Both the position numbers and the translations under genes were made by a program. From Alcaligenes faecalis (GTDB lineage Bacteria > Pseudomonadota > Gammaproteobacteria > Burkholderiales > Burkholderiaceae_B), in contig NZ_CP023667.1 of the NCBI RefSeq assembly GCF_002443155.1, forward strand, positions 1,302,001-1,366,000: a stretch of DNA of 64,000 bases, written 5' to 3'. Below the pieces are notes generated by a model. It was not told where the DNA came from and made no database searches. It saw only the letters and a program-made list of their open reading frames with translations. Shown one piece after another: positions 48,673 to 56,678 of the stretch; within the stretch, counting starts at the first letter, position 1, and each line of letters begins with the position of its first letter.

Positions 48673-49596
48673 ATGAGCAGAAAAAGCACAGGTCGTAGCG
48701 TTAAAAAAACCAGTAGTAGAAAGAAGGCAGGGCAGACAAGTCCGTCCCGATTTTTGAAATCAGTCATTGCAGCGGCCCTGACCAGTTTCGGGATTGCGAC
48801 GGCCTGGCTTCATCCTCAGGGGCTGAACTGGCAAAGTCTTGAGCCGCTTCTGGCGTCTTTGGGCTGGCCCACGGCGGTTCAGCAAGACAGTGCACCTGTA
48901 CCGGCTGCCATAGATGGGTATGTCCAGACTTCCTTTGCGCAGTGTCCTCAGTTTTTCCCCGGTTCACGGCCTGTTGTGCCCATGGCTTACACGCAACGGG
49001 AGTTGTGCTTCAGCTCGTTTGCGATCTTGCATAGCGGGCAAACCAAAACTCCGGTGTTTGTTGTGCAACGTCTGAATCGGCAACAGATTCAGTCGGCCAA
49101 GGGCTTGAAACGTACCGATCGTTTTTATGCCGAAGGCCGCTTGCCCCAATCAGAGCGAGCCGAGCTGAATGACTACCGAGGTTCCGGATTCTCGCGTGGA
49201 CATATGGCCCCCGCAGGGGATATGGCTTCGGAGCAGAGCATGGCCCAGAGTTTTTCCTTGGCCAATATGGTGCCGCAGAATCAGATCCATAATGCCGGTC
49301 CCTGGAACAAGATTGAAGCGGATACCCGTAAATACGTCGCCCGTGCTGCGGGCAATGTCTATGTCTTTACCGGACCAGTATATGAGCGCAACGCGGCAAC
49401 GATCGGCTCCAGTCAGGTGGCGGTGCCCAGTCATTTATTCAAGCTGGTATACGACGCCACCACTCGACGTGCCTGGGTGCATTGGCAGGCGAATCAAGCG
49501 TCCACCCGTGTTGGCCCGCCCATCAGTTATGAAGAGTTTGTCCGTCGGACCGGACTGCATTTATTGCCCGATTTCAGCCTGAAAACTTCGGGGTAG
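48673..49596 (+). CDS. Membrane-anchored or secreted DNA/RNA non-specific endonuclease
   Basis: 307 aa NUC1/EndA-type nuclease. A lysine-rich cytoplasmic start (about 27 residues) and one helix (about 28-46) form an anchor or long signal. The catalytic segment is SRGHMAPAGDM with His177; the family's usual DRGH is SRGH here. The Mg-binding Asn lies in NMVPQNQIHNAGPW (about 198-211). It degrades DNA and RNA outside the cytoplasm, for nutrition or DNA clearance; which is unknown. No inhibitor gene is adjacent. Confidence 0.87.
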   Translation: MSRKSTGRSVKKTSSRKKAGQTSPSRFLKSVIAAALTSFGIATAWLHPQGLNWQSLEPLLASLGWPTAVQQDSAPVPAAIDGYVQTSFAQCPQFFPGSRPVVPMAYTQRELCFSSFAILHSGQTKTPVFVVQRLNRQQIQSAKGLKRTDRFYAEGRLPQSERAELNDYRGSGFSRGHMAPAGDMASEQSMAQSFSLANMVPQNQIHNAGPWNKIEADTRKYVARAAGNVYVFTGPVYERNAATIGSSQVAVPSHLFKLVYDATTRRAWVHWQANQASTRVGPPISYEEFVRRTGLHLLPDFSLKTSG

Positions 49597-49620
49597 CGGA
49601 GAGGTCCGGGATCAGGAAAG

Positions 49621-50055
49621 TCAGTTGCTCGACTGTTTGAGAACAGCGTGCACCTGATCTTCGGAAAAATACACACTGTCTCCAACTTCAAAGACGCTGT
49701 AGCCGATGTTTTGCTCCGAGACCACCCCTCGGAAATAGGCCTTGGGACTTGCGGGAACCTGGGTGATGCGAACGCTGATATAGCGCTCGCTGGTGTAGGA
49801 GACGAGCTGTACGCGCATACCCTGTTTCAGATCCAGTGCACCCGGAAAGCGATCCAGATCGTCATGGCTGACCACGACCCGAAACGCTGTGGGTCGATGA
49901 ATGACATAAGCCTCTTTGAGTCGCCGATGCAAAGCCAGGATCTCCTGGGCCTGCGGGCTAAGTGGACCGTTCGGATGCCGTGCTTCCTGTTCCAGCTCCG
50001 GGCTGGGAGACAAGTGCAAAATTTGGGCCAATAGCAGGAATTGTTCTTGAGTCAT
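49621..50055 (-). CDS. Unknown 144-aa protein
   Basis: Start MTQEQFLLLAQILHLSP at 50055, with an alternative Met three codons earlier. Residues 1-60 are helical and residues 70-140 look like a small beta-barrel: RVVVSHDDLDRFPGALDLKQGMRVQLVSY, then FRGVVSEQNIGYSVFEVGDSVYF. No signal peptide or membrane helix. I do not recognise the family. Convergent with the nuclease gene, 24 bp apart. Confidence 0.65.
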   Translation of the reverse strand: MTQEQFLLLAQILHLSPSPELEQEARHPNGPLSPQAQEILALHRRLKEAYVIHRPTAFRVVVSHDDLDRFPGALDLKQGMRVQLVSYTSERYISVRITQVPASPKAYFRGVVSEQNIGYSVFEVGDSVYFSEDQVHAVLKQSSN

Positions 50056-50181
50056 AAATTGCAAATTATCAGGAAAGGGAATCGACGTGCTTGAGAGCCT
50101 CGGGGTACAGTGTTCCTATTGTCCGCGATTGGCTCTCGTTTCGATTCGCGGTAAGCAAAGATTTTTTGTAGGGAAAACGCA

Positions 50182-50424
50182 ATGATGGTTCGACGACTGA
50201 TTCAAAGCGCTGCGGTGCTAGGCTTGGCTACCTTGATGGCAGCGTGCTCCTCGACTAAACCCGGCGGTGGCCCCGTCTCGAAACTCTTCAATCAATGTAC
50301 CTGGGATCGTGAGTCCTGCATGCACGAAGGCCGTTATGAGGCCGGTGAAAGCGAGTATGCCGAGCGCGAAGCTCGAGACTTGAATCGTCAATCTGCCGCA
50401 CGTTTGCGTCGTAGCGGTCTGTAA
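50182..50424 (+). CDS. Small predicted lipoprotein
   Basis: 80 aa. A basic start, hydrophobic core and lipobox-like LATLMAAC-SS predict lipidation at Cys22. The rest is short and charged with two further cysteines (FNQCTWDRESCMHEG), which could form a disulfide. Followed 27 bp later by a permease gene on the same strand. Function unknown. Confidence 0.75.
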   Translation: MMVRRLIQSAAVLGLATLMAACSSTKPGGGPVSKLFNQCTWDRESCMHEGRYEAGESEYAEREARDLNRQSAARLRRSGL

Positions 50425-50451
50425 GATTTTTTTCACGGCAGTACCGGGGGT

Positions 50452-51435
50452 TTGCTGCCAGACGAGGTATTGACCGTGATTCGCGATGTGTTAGAAAGCC
50501 GGCAAATTGCCATTTATTTTGTGGCGATGCTATTGGCCGGTTTGATGGCCAGTGTCTGGGTGATGCCAGCCAGTCTGGTCGACTGGATCAACCCGACGCT
50601 GGCTTTCATGCTGTATGTCACCTTCCTGCAGGTGCCCGTTTCTCAACTGGGTAAAGCGCTGACTCAACTGCGCTTTTTGGCCGTGCTGCTGGTGGCCAAC
50701 TTTTGCCTGATCCCTCTCTTTGTCTTTGCCTTGCTGCCCTTGCTGCCGGATCACACCATGCTGCGTCTGGGGGTGCTGCTGGTCTTGCTGACTCCTTGCA
50801 TCGACTACGTTGTCACGTTTGCCCAACTGGGCCGGGCCGATGCGCGAAGCTTGCTGGCGGCCACGCCGGTGCTGCTTGTGGTGCAAATGCTGCTTTTACC
50901 CTTGTTTTTGAAGTTGGCCTTGGGGGAGCAGTTTGGTCTGTATATCAAGGCCGGGCCTTTTTTGGACGCTTTCTTTTTTCTGATTCTGATTCCACTGCTC
51001 TTGGCGGCGGCGACTCAATATCTTGCTGATAAAAGTCGTGTCTGGGCGCAGATCCAGACGGGCTTGGGCGTGGCGCCGGTTCCGGCTACCGCCCTGGTGC
51101 TGTTTATCGTGGTAGCCGCCGTTTTGCGGCAATTGGAGCCTGCGCTGGATGTCTTGTGGCGCGTAGTGCCGGTGTACGTCCTGTTTGCTGTCCTGGCTCC
51201 CGTCATCGGCTGGGTGCTGGCGCGACAAGCGCGCCTGGCTGTTCCCTTGCGACGGGCCGTGGCCTTTAGCAGTGCGACTCGTAATTCCCTGGTTGTGCTG
51301 CCTTTGGCCCTTGCTATTCCAGGTGCCTTGCCCTTGTTGCCCGCCATTATTTTGACCCAGACCTTGGTGGAGTTGCTGGCGCAACTGGTCTATGTGCGCG
51401 TATTGGCTCGTTGGGGACAAAACCAGCGGGCTTGA
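50452..51435 (+). CDS. Arsenic-resistance / bile acid:sodium symporter-type permease
   Basis: 327 aa with about ten hydrophobic helices. LLTPCIDYVVTFAQLGRADARSLLAATP contains the conserved Cys and TPC segment of the ACR3/BASS superfamily, and SSATRNSLVVLPLALAIP matches the second discontinuous-helix motif. The start is TTG 50452 or GTG 50476. No arsR or arsC is nearby, so arsenite export is possible but not supported by context. Confidence 0.75.
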   Translation: MLPDEVLTVIRDVLESRQIAIYFVAMLLAGLMASVWVMPASLVDWINPTLAFMLYVTFLQVPVSQLGKALTQLRFLAVLLVANFCLIPLFVFALLPLLPDHTMLRLGVLLVLLTPCIDYVVTFAQLGRADARSLLAATPVLLVVQMLLLPLFLKLALGEQFGLYIKAGPFLDAFFFLILIPLLLAAATQYLADKSRVWAQIQTGLGVAPVPATALVLFIVVAAVLRQLEPALDVLWRVVPVYVLFAVLAPVIGWVLARQARLAVPLRRAVAFSSATRNSLVVLPLALAIPGALPLLPAIILTQTLVELLAQLVYVRVLARWGQNQRA

Positions 51436-51800
51436 ACACGGTCAGGAAGGAGCGCTTTGTTGGCTTGCGGAGCTTACTGACCGCGTAACTGTTCTGAATG
51501 CGATGTTATTCAAGTCATTGATCTGACGGGTTTTTTCTGCTTTTAGCATGGTTTGATGCTCAGACGCAGCCTGTAACGGCGGCTCTCATTCTGTCCGCGA
51601 AAAATTTCTGTTTTTCAGCATGGATTTTCACCAGAAAACCGCCGTAAAAATGCGCGGTTTTTTCTTATAGAGCTTATAAAAAAACATACATGGCGATTGG
51701 ACCGCCAAGCTCTATGATCTGCTCCGCCTCGGCTCTGAGTGCAACATCATGTTGCGGGCATGTTCTGTGTCCGCTTTCTATTACTTAGGAAAACTTCAAA
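51436..51800. other. 365-bp gap before the AmiS/UreI gene
   Basis: No gene frame is convincing. It contains a terminator-like hairpin (51635-51663) and a small GCAACA/TGTTGC hairpin (51740-51754) in what may be the leader of the AmiS/UreI gene. No known riboswitch could be recognised. Confidence 0.5.
51635..51663 (+). terminator. Terminator-like hairpin
   Basis: AAAACCGC (51635-51642) pairs with GCGGTTTT (51654-51661), continuing TT. It lies 200 bp after the permease stop and may end that transcript or attenuate the next. Confidence 0.65.
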
Positions 51801-52337
51801 ATGCTAGTTGCCGCTTTTCTGGCGTTTGCAGGCCTGTGCCTGTTCGTTAATGGTGTTCGTCTCTATTACTCTGAAGGCCATCACGCGAGCAGGCTGGTGG
51901 ATGCTAAAGATGCTGCCATCGTCAATTTGTTCACTGCCGTGCTGGGATTCATCTGCATGGCCCACATCCTGAATCCGGCCAACAGCACCGTGTACTCGCC
52001 CTTGTCCGCCATTTACCTGGGCCTGTTTGCCCTGACCTATTTCTGGGTGGGGGTGAACGCCTTTACTGGCAGTGACGGCCGGGCGCTGGGCTGGTATTCC
52101 TTGGTGGTGGCTTGTATCGCCGTTCCTGCCGCGATTACCAATCTGAGTCTTGCCGAGCGGATTTTCGATTACTGGCAAGTGCTGAGCTGGCTGTCCTGGG
52201 CCGTGCTGTGGTTCATGTTCTTCTTGCTGCTGGTTCTGAACAAGCCCATTGCTCGATTGACGGGCATGGTGTCCGCCGTGCAGGGCGTGCTGACGGCTTT
52301 GCTGCCTGCCTTGCTGTATTTCTGGGGCGTGATTTAA
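51801..52337 (+). CDS. AmiS/UreI family urea or amide channel
   Basis: 178 aa with six hydrophobic helices. AFLAFAGLCLFVNGVRLY and IYLGLFALTYFWVGVNAF are typical of AmiS/UreI. In this family the proteins let urea or short amides cross the inner membrane, in UreI gated by pH. No urease or amidase gene is in the window, so the physiological partner is unknown. AGGAAAAC precedes the ATG. Confidence 0.88.
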   Translation: MLVAAFLAFAGLCLFVNGVRLYYSEGHHASRLVDAKDAAIVNLFTAVLGFICMAHILNPANSTVYSPLSAIYLGLFALTYFWVGVNAFTGSDGRALGWYSLVVACIAVPAAITNLSLAERIFDYWQVLSWLSWAVLWFMFFLLLVLNKPIARLTGMVSAVQGVLTALLPALLYFWGVI

Positions 52338-52377
52338 AGCGGTTTAGTACTCGCTTGATAAACATCCCCATAAGAAC

Positions 52378-52401
52378 GGGCCCGGCGTCCCGGCCGGGCC
52401 C
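52378..52401 (+). terminator. GC-rich hairpin after the AmiS/UreI gene
   Basis: GGGCCCGGC (52378-52386) pairs with GCCGGGCCC (52393-52401). No T-run follows, so termination is only probable. Confidence 0.5.
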
Positions 52402-52458
52402 TCAAGGGCGGCATTGAACGCTCTTTGCTCAACGGATCAGATCCTGCTGCTAAGCGCA

Positions 52459-52917
52459 TTAAATGGCGTTCTTCTGACTCAGTAACACAGCCCCATCTCC
52501 CACCAATGACAATTGGTCCCCCGGATTTCGTAACGGGCAATTCGTCATGGACAAGCATCCACAGCCTATGCATCCATCCAGCTCATCACGCAGTTGGGTC
52601 AGGCTGCGGATCCGATCATTGAGCATGTCGCGCCAGCGGGTCGAGAGCAGTGCCCAGTCCTTGGCCTGGAGGGGCTTGCCGGATGGCAGTTCATCCAAGG
52701 CCTCCTTGATTGTTGCCAGCGGAATACCCGCTCTTTGAGCAATTTTGATTACCGCGATCTTTCGCAAAACCTCGCGGTGATAGCGGCGCTGATTGCCATC
52801 GCTGCGCCAGCCTTGAATCAAGCCTTTGGTCTCATAGTGATGCACGGTGGCAATAGTCACTCCGCTGCGGCGTGCAACTTCGCCTACCGATAGCGGGACA
52901 GTAATGTCGATTTTCAT
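52459..52917 (-). CDS. soxR: Redox-sensitive MerR-family regulator SoxR
   Basis: 152 aa. A MerR-type helix-turn-helix ([25 protein letters not shown]) is followed by a dimerisation helix and the [2Fe-2S] cluster site [12 protein letters not shown] (Cys116, 119, 121, 127), diagnostic of SoxR. ATG 52917 ([10 protein letters not shown]) is chosen; the longer frame begins in the operator. It senses redox-cycling compounds. The divergent MFS gene across a SoxR box is the likely target; no soxS is present, as usual outside enterics. Confidence 0.94.
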   Translation of the reverse strand: MKIDITVPLSVGEVARRSGVTIATVHHYETKGLIQGWRSDGNQRRYHREVLRKIAVIKIAQRAGIPLATIKEALDELPSGKPLQAKDWALLSTRWRDMLNDRIRSLTQLRDELDGCIGCGCLSMTNCPLRNPGDQLSLVGDGAVLLSQKNAI

Positions 52918-52931
52918 GGTGACGGATTCTC

Positions 52932-52962
52932 TTGACCTCATCTATACATGAGGTTTTATAAA
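52932..52962 (+). promoter_or_regulatory. SoxR box within a 19-bp-spaced promoter
   Basis: The palindrome ACCTCAT-N6-ATGAGGT occupies 52935-52954. It sits between a -35 TTGACC (52932-52937) and a -10 TATAAA (52957-52962) with a 19-bp spacer, the overlong spacing of MerR-family activated promoters, reading toward the MFS gene. Confidence 0.85.
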
Positions 52963-53010
52963 AGACGACTCTTGCCCCTGCAAGCTCTTTGAGCAACTGG
53001 GCGTCTTATT

Positions 53011-54519
53011 GTGAACGAGTCGAGATCTTATGAAGAATCAGCAAGCCCCTGCGGGCGAGGTGTCAGCGGCACCAGGCCAGTTGGCCGCGAAGGGAGGGCA
53101 GGGGGCGTCCAGCCAGTCAGCCTGGGGGAGTTATTGTCTGGCGCCAATGCCATGCGTGCGCTGGTGCTGGCGGGCGGTGTGGTGCTGCATGCTGTCAATG
53201 TCTATATTGCGACCACCATTTTGCCTACGGTGGTGCAGGATATCGGCGGACTGGATTTATATGCCTGGAACACGACCTTGTTTGTGGTGGCATCCATCCT
53301 GGGTTCGGCCTTGTCCCCCAAGTTGCTGGCCATGACAGGGCCTAAAGGAAGCTATGGCTTGGCCGCCGTGATCTTTGCGGTGGGGGCGGTGATTTGTGCG
53401 GCGGCACCCAGCATGTCCATTTTGCTGTTCGGTCGCTTTGTTCAGGGCATAGGTGGGGGTTTTCTCTTTGCCTTGGCCTACGCCATGATTCGCGTGGTTT
53501 TTGCCGAGCAGTTATGGCCCCGTGCGATGGCTTTGGTATCGGGCATGTGGGGTGTAGCCACCCTTGCAGGCCCGGCTATCGGCGGCGTGTTTGCGGAGTG
53601 GGGCATGTGGCGGGCTGCTTTTGGAGCCGTTGCCCTGATCGCAGTTCTTTTTGCTGTAGTGGCTTCTGGCGTCTTGCCCAAACGGGAGCCCCAATCCGGC
53701 ACTGGGGTCAAGGCATCTATCCCGTTGATTCAGCTGATTTTATTGACGCTGGCTGTGCTGGCTATTTCTGCGGGGAGTACGTCGGCAGAGCTGGCGCACA
53801 ATGTCCTGGGCCTGGCGCTGGCGTTCGTGCTGGGTGCCGCCTTGATTGCTGTCGGAAAACGTTCGCCAAGCAGCTTGTTGCCGTCGGGGACATTTCGGTT
53901 GCGTTCCGAGATTGCCGGTTGGTATGCCTTGATGTCCTTGTTGGTGTTGACTGTCACTAGCGGAGAGGTCTTTGCACCGCTTTTCCTGCAAGTTTTGCAT
54001 CAGCAGTCTCCTTTGGTGGCGGGCTACCTGGCCGCCTTGATGGGAGCGGGTTGGACGGTGGGGGCGGTCATCAGCTCGGGGCTGAGTGGACGGGCGATTG
54101 AGCGGGCGATTCTGGCCGGGCCGCTTTGCGGCTTGCTGGGCATGGTCGGGCTCGCCTTTCTGGTGCCGGAGACCAGCACGGGACTGTTTCTGGATCTGGT
54201 ACCGATTTGTTTGGCACTGGCGCTGATCGGCTTGGGGGTAGGGCTGGCCTGGCCCCACTTGCTGATACGGGTGTTAAAAGCCGCTTCCGCTCAGGAGCAA
54301 GAACTGGCCGGGGCATCCATCACCACCATTCAGCTCTTTGCAACGGCCAGCGGGGCGGCTTTGGCGGGGATGGTTGCCAATGCAGGTGGACTTATTCATC
54401 CGGGTGGAGTGGAGGGGACGCGTCAGGCTGCTTATTATCTATTTAGCGTGTTTGCCGTCGCGCCGCTGTTTGGGATTGTAGTTGCAGGGAACTGCAGGGC
54501 TAAAAAACAGTCTGATTAA
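53011..54519 (+). CDS. SoxR-adjacent MFS efflux permease, probably frameshifted near the 5' end
   Basis: 502 aa if started at GTG 53011; about 14 hydrophobic segments from residue 48 on (MRALVLAGGVVLHAVNVYIA). A DHA2-like drug transporter. Its first 40 codons use rare AGA, AGG and CGA and give an odd Arg/Gly-rich sequence. In the next frame ATG 53030 opens MKNQQAPAGEVSAAPGQLAA with GC-rich third positions and runs to a G5 tract near 53126-53130, where one extra G would join it to the permease frame (WGELLSGAN). So either the gene has a -1 nt lesion or slippage site, or translation starts later. Probably induced by SoxR. Confidence 0.8.
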   Translation: MNESRSYEESASPCGRGVSGTRPVGREGRAGGVQPVSLGELLSGANAMRALVLAGGVVLHAVNVYIATTILPTVVQDIGGLDLYAWNTTLFVVASILGSALSPKLLAMTGPKGSYGLAAVIFAVGAVICAAAPSMSILLFGRFVQGIGGGFLFALAYAMIRVVFAEQLWPRAMALVSGMWGVATLAGPAIGGVFAEWGMWRAAFGAVALIAVLFAVVASGVLPKREPQSGTGVKASIPLIQLILLTLAVLAISAGSTSAELAHNVLGLALAFVLGAALIAVGKRSPSSLLPSGTFRLRSEIAGWYALMSLLVLTVTSGEVFAPLFLQVLHQQSPLVAGYLAALMGAGWTVGAVISSGLSGRAIERAILAGPLCGLLGMVGLAFLVPETSTGLFLDLVPICLALALIGLGVGLAWPHLLIRVLKAASAQEQELAGASITTIQLFATASGAALAGMVANAGGLIHPGGVEGTRQAAYYLFSVFAVAPLFGIVVAGNCRAKKQSD

Positions 54520-54706
54520 AAGGAAGTGCAAGCCTGTTTTCGTGTCCGTACTACGTTTCCGGAGAACGCTTGATCTGATGACGTGGTGCCCTATTGCAGT
54601 GGGGTTAATACTGGAAGGCTGGTGATTTTCCACCATTGCTATAGTATTTAGTGCAATTAACGCGTGGCTTGCATACTTTTGATTGTTACGTGAAGGAGGT
54701 TTGGAC

Positions 54707-54811
54707 GTGAATGGTATCCTTTCTCCCCATCCAGCTCCCAGGCCCAATCCGGAACCTAAGCCCATGCGTTGGCCTAGTGACTTCCCGGGCAAGCATGACA
54801 GGCAGGATTAA
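54707..54811 (+). CDS. 34-residue proline-rich small protein
   Basis: GTG 54707 is preceded by a consensus AAGGAGGT (54693-54700, spacing 6). The product starts MNGILSPHPAPRPNPEPKPM and continues RWPSDFPGKHDRQD, with repeated P-x-P and no hydrophobic helix. A terminator follows 15 bp after the stop. I do not recognise a family. Translation signals make it likely real. Confidence 0.6.
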   Translation: MNGILSPHPAPRPNPEPKPMRWPSDFPGKHDRQD

Positions 54812-54825
54812 CTAGCTTGATGAAT

Positions 54826-54853
54826 AAAGCCGCTCCACTCAGGCGGCTTTTTT
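54826..54853 (+). terminator. Terminator after the small proline-rich ORF
   Basis: AAAGCCGC (54826-54833) and GCGGCTTT (54843-54850), then further T to 54853. Confidence 0.85.
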
Positions 54854-55052
54854 ATGTCCGGAAAATCGTGTTCCAGTCAGCGTTATGCCCTGCTTTGCAG
54901 TTGTTTTGGCGCAAGGCATGGCGAGTGTATGCACAGCAAAAAGAGAATCAAGCCGTGCAGCGCGATGTCTTCAGGAGCAACAAAAAAGCGCCTGAAGTAA
55001 GGTGCTGTTTCATGAGTGGGTACTACTGATCGCCAGTACCTGGAAACAAGCG

Positions 55053-55082
55053 GTAAAAGCCAGTTGGGGAGTAGAAAAACTG
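55053..55082 (+). repeat. Left copy of 30-bp direct repeat flanking the IS
   Basis: Identical over 30 bp to 56388-56417 in the same orientation (begins GTAAAAGCCAG, ends AGAAAAACTG). Its last base is the first base of the IS left end. Confidence 0.9.
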
Positions 55083-56386
55083 GCTCTACATCATAAAAGG
55101 GGGACGATCGACATTCGCTAGACTTGTTTTTGCGAAGAACCTGTCTAACGGAAGCAATGCCGATGTCCCCAATCGATTCTATCCTAGGGATCCCTGGGCT
55201 GGTGGTCCAGGCTGTCAAACGAACAAAGGATATTCATGTATGGGCGCGGCCGCGTAAGCGGCCCGCCTGCTTGCATTGCGCAGGCAACCAAGTGCGCATC
55301 AAGGCGACTCATCAACGCACGCTCAAGCACACGCGACAGGGCAATAAGCTGGTCGTGCTGCACCTGCGCGTTCCCAAGTACCACTGCACCGACTGCAACC
55401 GGTATTTTCGCCACCGTTTCGCCGGGATTCTGCCCCGGCTACGTTCGACCGAGACGTATCGGTTGGAGGTCTTTGAGGCCCACGAGGGTGGCGTGAGTCA
55501 GCGCAAGCTGACCCATACGCACCGCGTCGGTAGTGCGACGGTGGAGCGCTGGTATCAGTCGTTCATCAAGCGACGCGTGTCGGAGCTCTCTGGGCGCAGC
55601 TGCCCGCAGGTGCTTGGGATTGATGAACACTTCTTCACTCGCAAACGCGGTTACGCCACCACGCTGGTCGACCTGAAGAATCACAAAGTATTCGATGTCG
55701 TGTTGGGCCGCTCAGAGGCGAGTTTGCGCAGCTATTTGAAACGCTTGCCGGGTAAGGAGAATGTGCGGGTGATCGTGATGGATCTGTCCGAGACGTATCG
55801 CCGGATCGCTCAGCAGTACTTCCCCAATGCCATCATCGTGGCTGACCGTTTCCATGTCGTGCGCCTGGTGAACCAGCACTTCCTGAAGCTGTGGCAGCAG
55901 TATGACCCCCAGGGTCGCAAGAACCGGGGGTTGCTCAGCCTGATGCGCCGTCACCATTGGAAGCTGACCGCCATGCAGAAGGAGAATCTGCATCAGTACT
56001 TGGCTCAGGAGCCGGTGCTGCGGGCGCTGTACTTCGCCAAGCAGCAGTTAAATGGATTCTTGGTGATGAAGAGCTTGAAAAGAAAGAGGGCTCAAAAGAT
56101 GATGCCCCAATTCCTGGCGTTGATTGAGCAGTTTGAGCAGAGCCCGGCCAGGGCGCTGGCCGCCACATTAAAATCATGGCTCGAACCCATCGTCAGGATG
56201 TGGCGATTCACCAAGTCCAACGGCATTACTGAAGGCTTCCACACCAAGATGGAAATGCTCTCACGCCGTGCGTATGGGTTCAGGAACTTTGAGAATTACC
56301 GCATGAGAGTCTTGGCTCAGTGCGGGTGGAGCGGTGTGATCAACCGTGTCTAGTGAATGCGCATCCCCCGCTTATGGGGTAGAGCC
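55082..56386 (+). mobile_element. ISL3-family insertion sequence, complete, 1305 bp
   Basis: The ends form an imperfect inverted repeat starting GGCTCTAC (left 55082; right, reversed, from 56386), with further matches at CATAA and GGGGG over about 24 bp; ISL3 elements typically begin GGCTCT. It encodes one full transposase. No 8-bp target duplication abuts the ends; instead a 29/30-bp direct repeat does. Confidence 0.9.
55157..56353 (+). CDS. ISL3-family transposase
   Basis: 398 aa, start MPMSPIDSILGIPGLVV. An N-terminal zinc finger is visible (CLHC about 28 residues before a second pair CTDC), then a helix-turn-helix region. DDE residues are likely Asp in LGIDEHFFTRK, Asp in VIVMDLSETY and Glu in NGITEGFHTKMEMLSRRAYGF. 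Intact, so the element may still move. Related to IS1001 of Bordetella by family. Confidence 0.92.
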   Translation: MPMSPIDSILGIPGLVVQAVKRTKDIHVWARPRKRPACLHCAGNQVRIKATHQRTLKHTRQGNKLVVLHLRVPKYHCTDCNRYFRHRFAGILPRLRSTETYRLEVFEAHEGGVSQRKLTHTHRVGSATVERWYQSFIKRRVSELSGRSCPQVLGIDEHFFTRKRGYATTLVDLKNHKVFDVVLGRSEASLRSYLKRLPGKENVRVIVMDLSETYRRIAQQYFPNAIIVADRFHVVRLVNQHFLKLWQQYDPQGRKNRGLLSLMRRHHWKLTAMQKENLHQYLAQEPVLRALYFAKQQLNGFLVMKSLKRKRAQKMMPQFLALIEQFEQSPARALAATLKSWLEPIVRMWRFTKSNGITEGFHTKMEMLSRRAYGFRNFENYRMRVLAQCGWSGVINRV

Positions 56387-56387
56387 T

Positions 56388-56417
56388 GTAAAAGCCAGTT
56401 GGGGAGTAGAAAAACTG
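56388..56417 (+). repeat. Right copy of the 30-bp direct repeat
   Basis: Begins one base after the IS right end. Includes the T5 tract (read on minus) of the tRNA-Leu terminator, so this copy marks the original target sequence. Confidence 0.9.
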
Positions 56418-56461
56418 AACCGTTGATTTTGCTTAAAAGTGATTTTTTTGAATCAACGGTT
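56410..56461 (-). terminator. Terminator of tRNA-Leu
   Basis: AACCGTTGATT (56418-56428) pairs perfectly with AATCAACGGTT (56451-56461); on the minus strand CAGTTTTT follows. Immediately downstream of the tRNA. Confidence 0.85.
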
Positions 56462-56470
56462 TTCGTTTGA

Positions 56471-56555
56471 TGGTGCGAACGGAGAGACTCGAACTCTCAC
56501 ACCTCTCGGCGCCAGAACCTAAATCTGGTGCGTCTACCAATTCCGCCACGTTCGC
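56471..56555 (-). tRNA. tRNA-Leu (anticodon UAG)
   Basis: 85 nt with encoded CCA. Acceptor GCGAACG pairs with CGTTCGC, discriminator A. The anticodon stem CCAGA/TCTGG carries loop TTTAGGT, anticodon TAG, reading CUN codons. A long variable arm typical of tRNA-Leu and a GTTCGAGTC T-loop are present. Confidence 0.97.
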
Positions 56556-56678
56556 AACACGAAAGAAGTAGATTCTAGCGTGGATTTTCACCCTAGGCAA
56601 GTAGTCAGCCCTAGGGGAAAGCAAATAGATTAGGGGCCATTCTAATGTGGCCCCCATGCGCTTTTTTACAGTTTTGTT

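Noticed and set aside
51436..51800. Guanidine or other riboswitch upstream of the AmiS/UreI gene
   Set aside because: I could not align any known riboswitch core; the hairpins present are simple.
54817..55029. 70-codon frame left of the IS
   Set aside because: It starts inside the terminator of the small proline-rich ORF and has no ribosome binding site or domain.
55053..56417. Direct repeats next to tRNA-Leu as attachment sites of an integrative element
   Set aside because: The repeat is not part of the tRNA 3' end, there is no integrase, and only a single IS lies between the copies.
56433..56657. Protein frame across the tRNA-Leu gene
   Set aside because: It overlaps a complete tRNA and its terminator.
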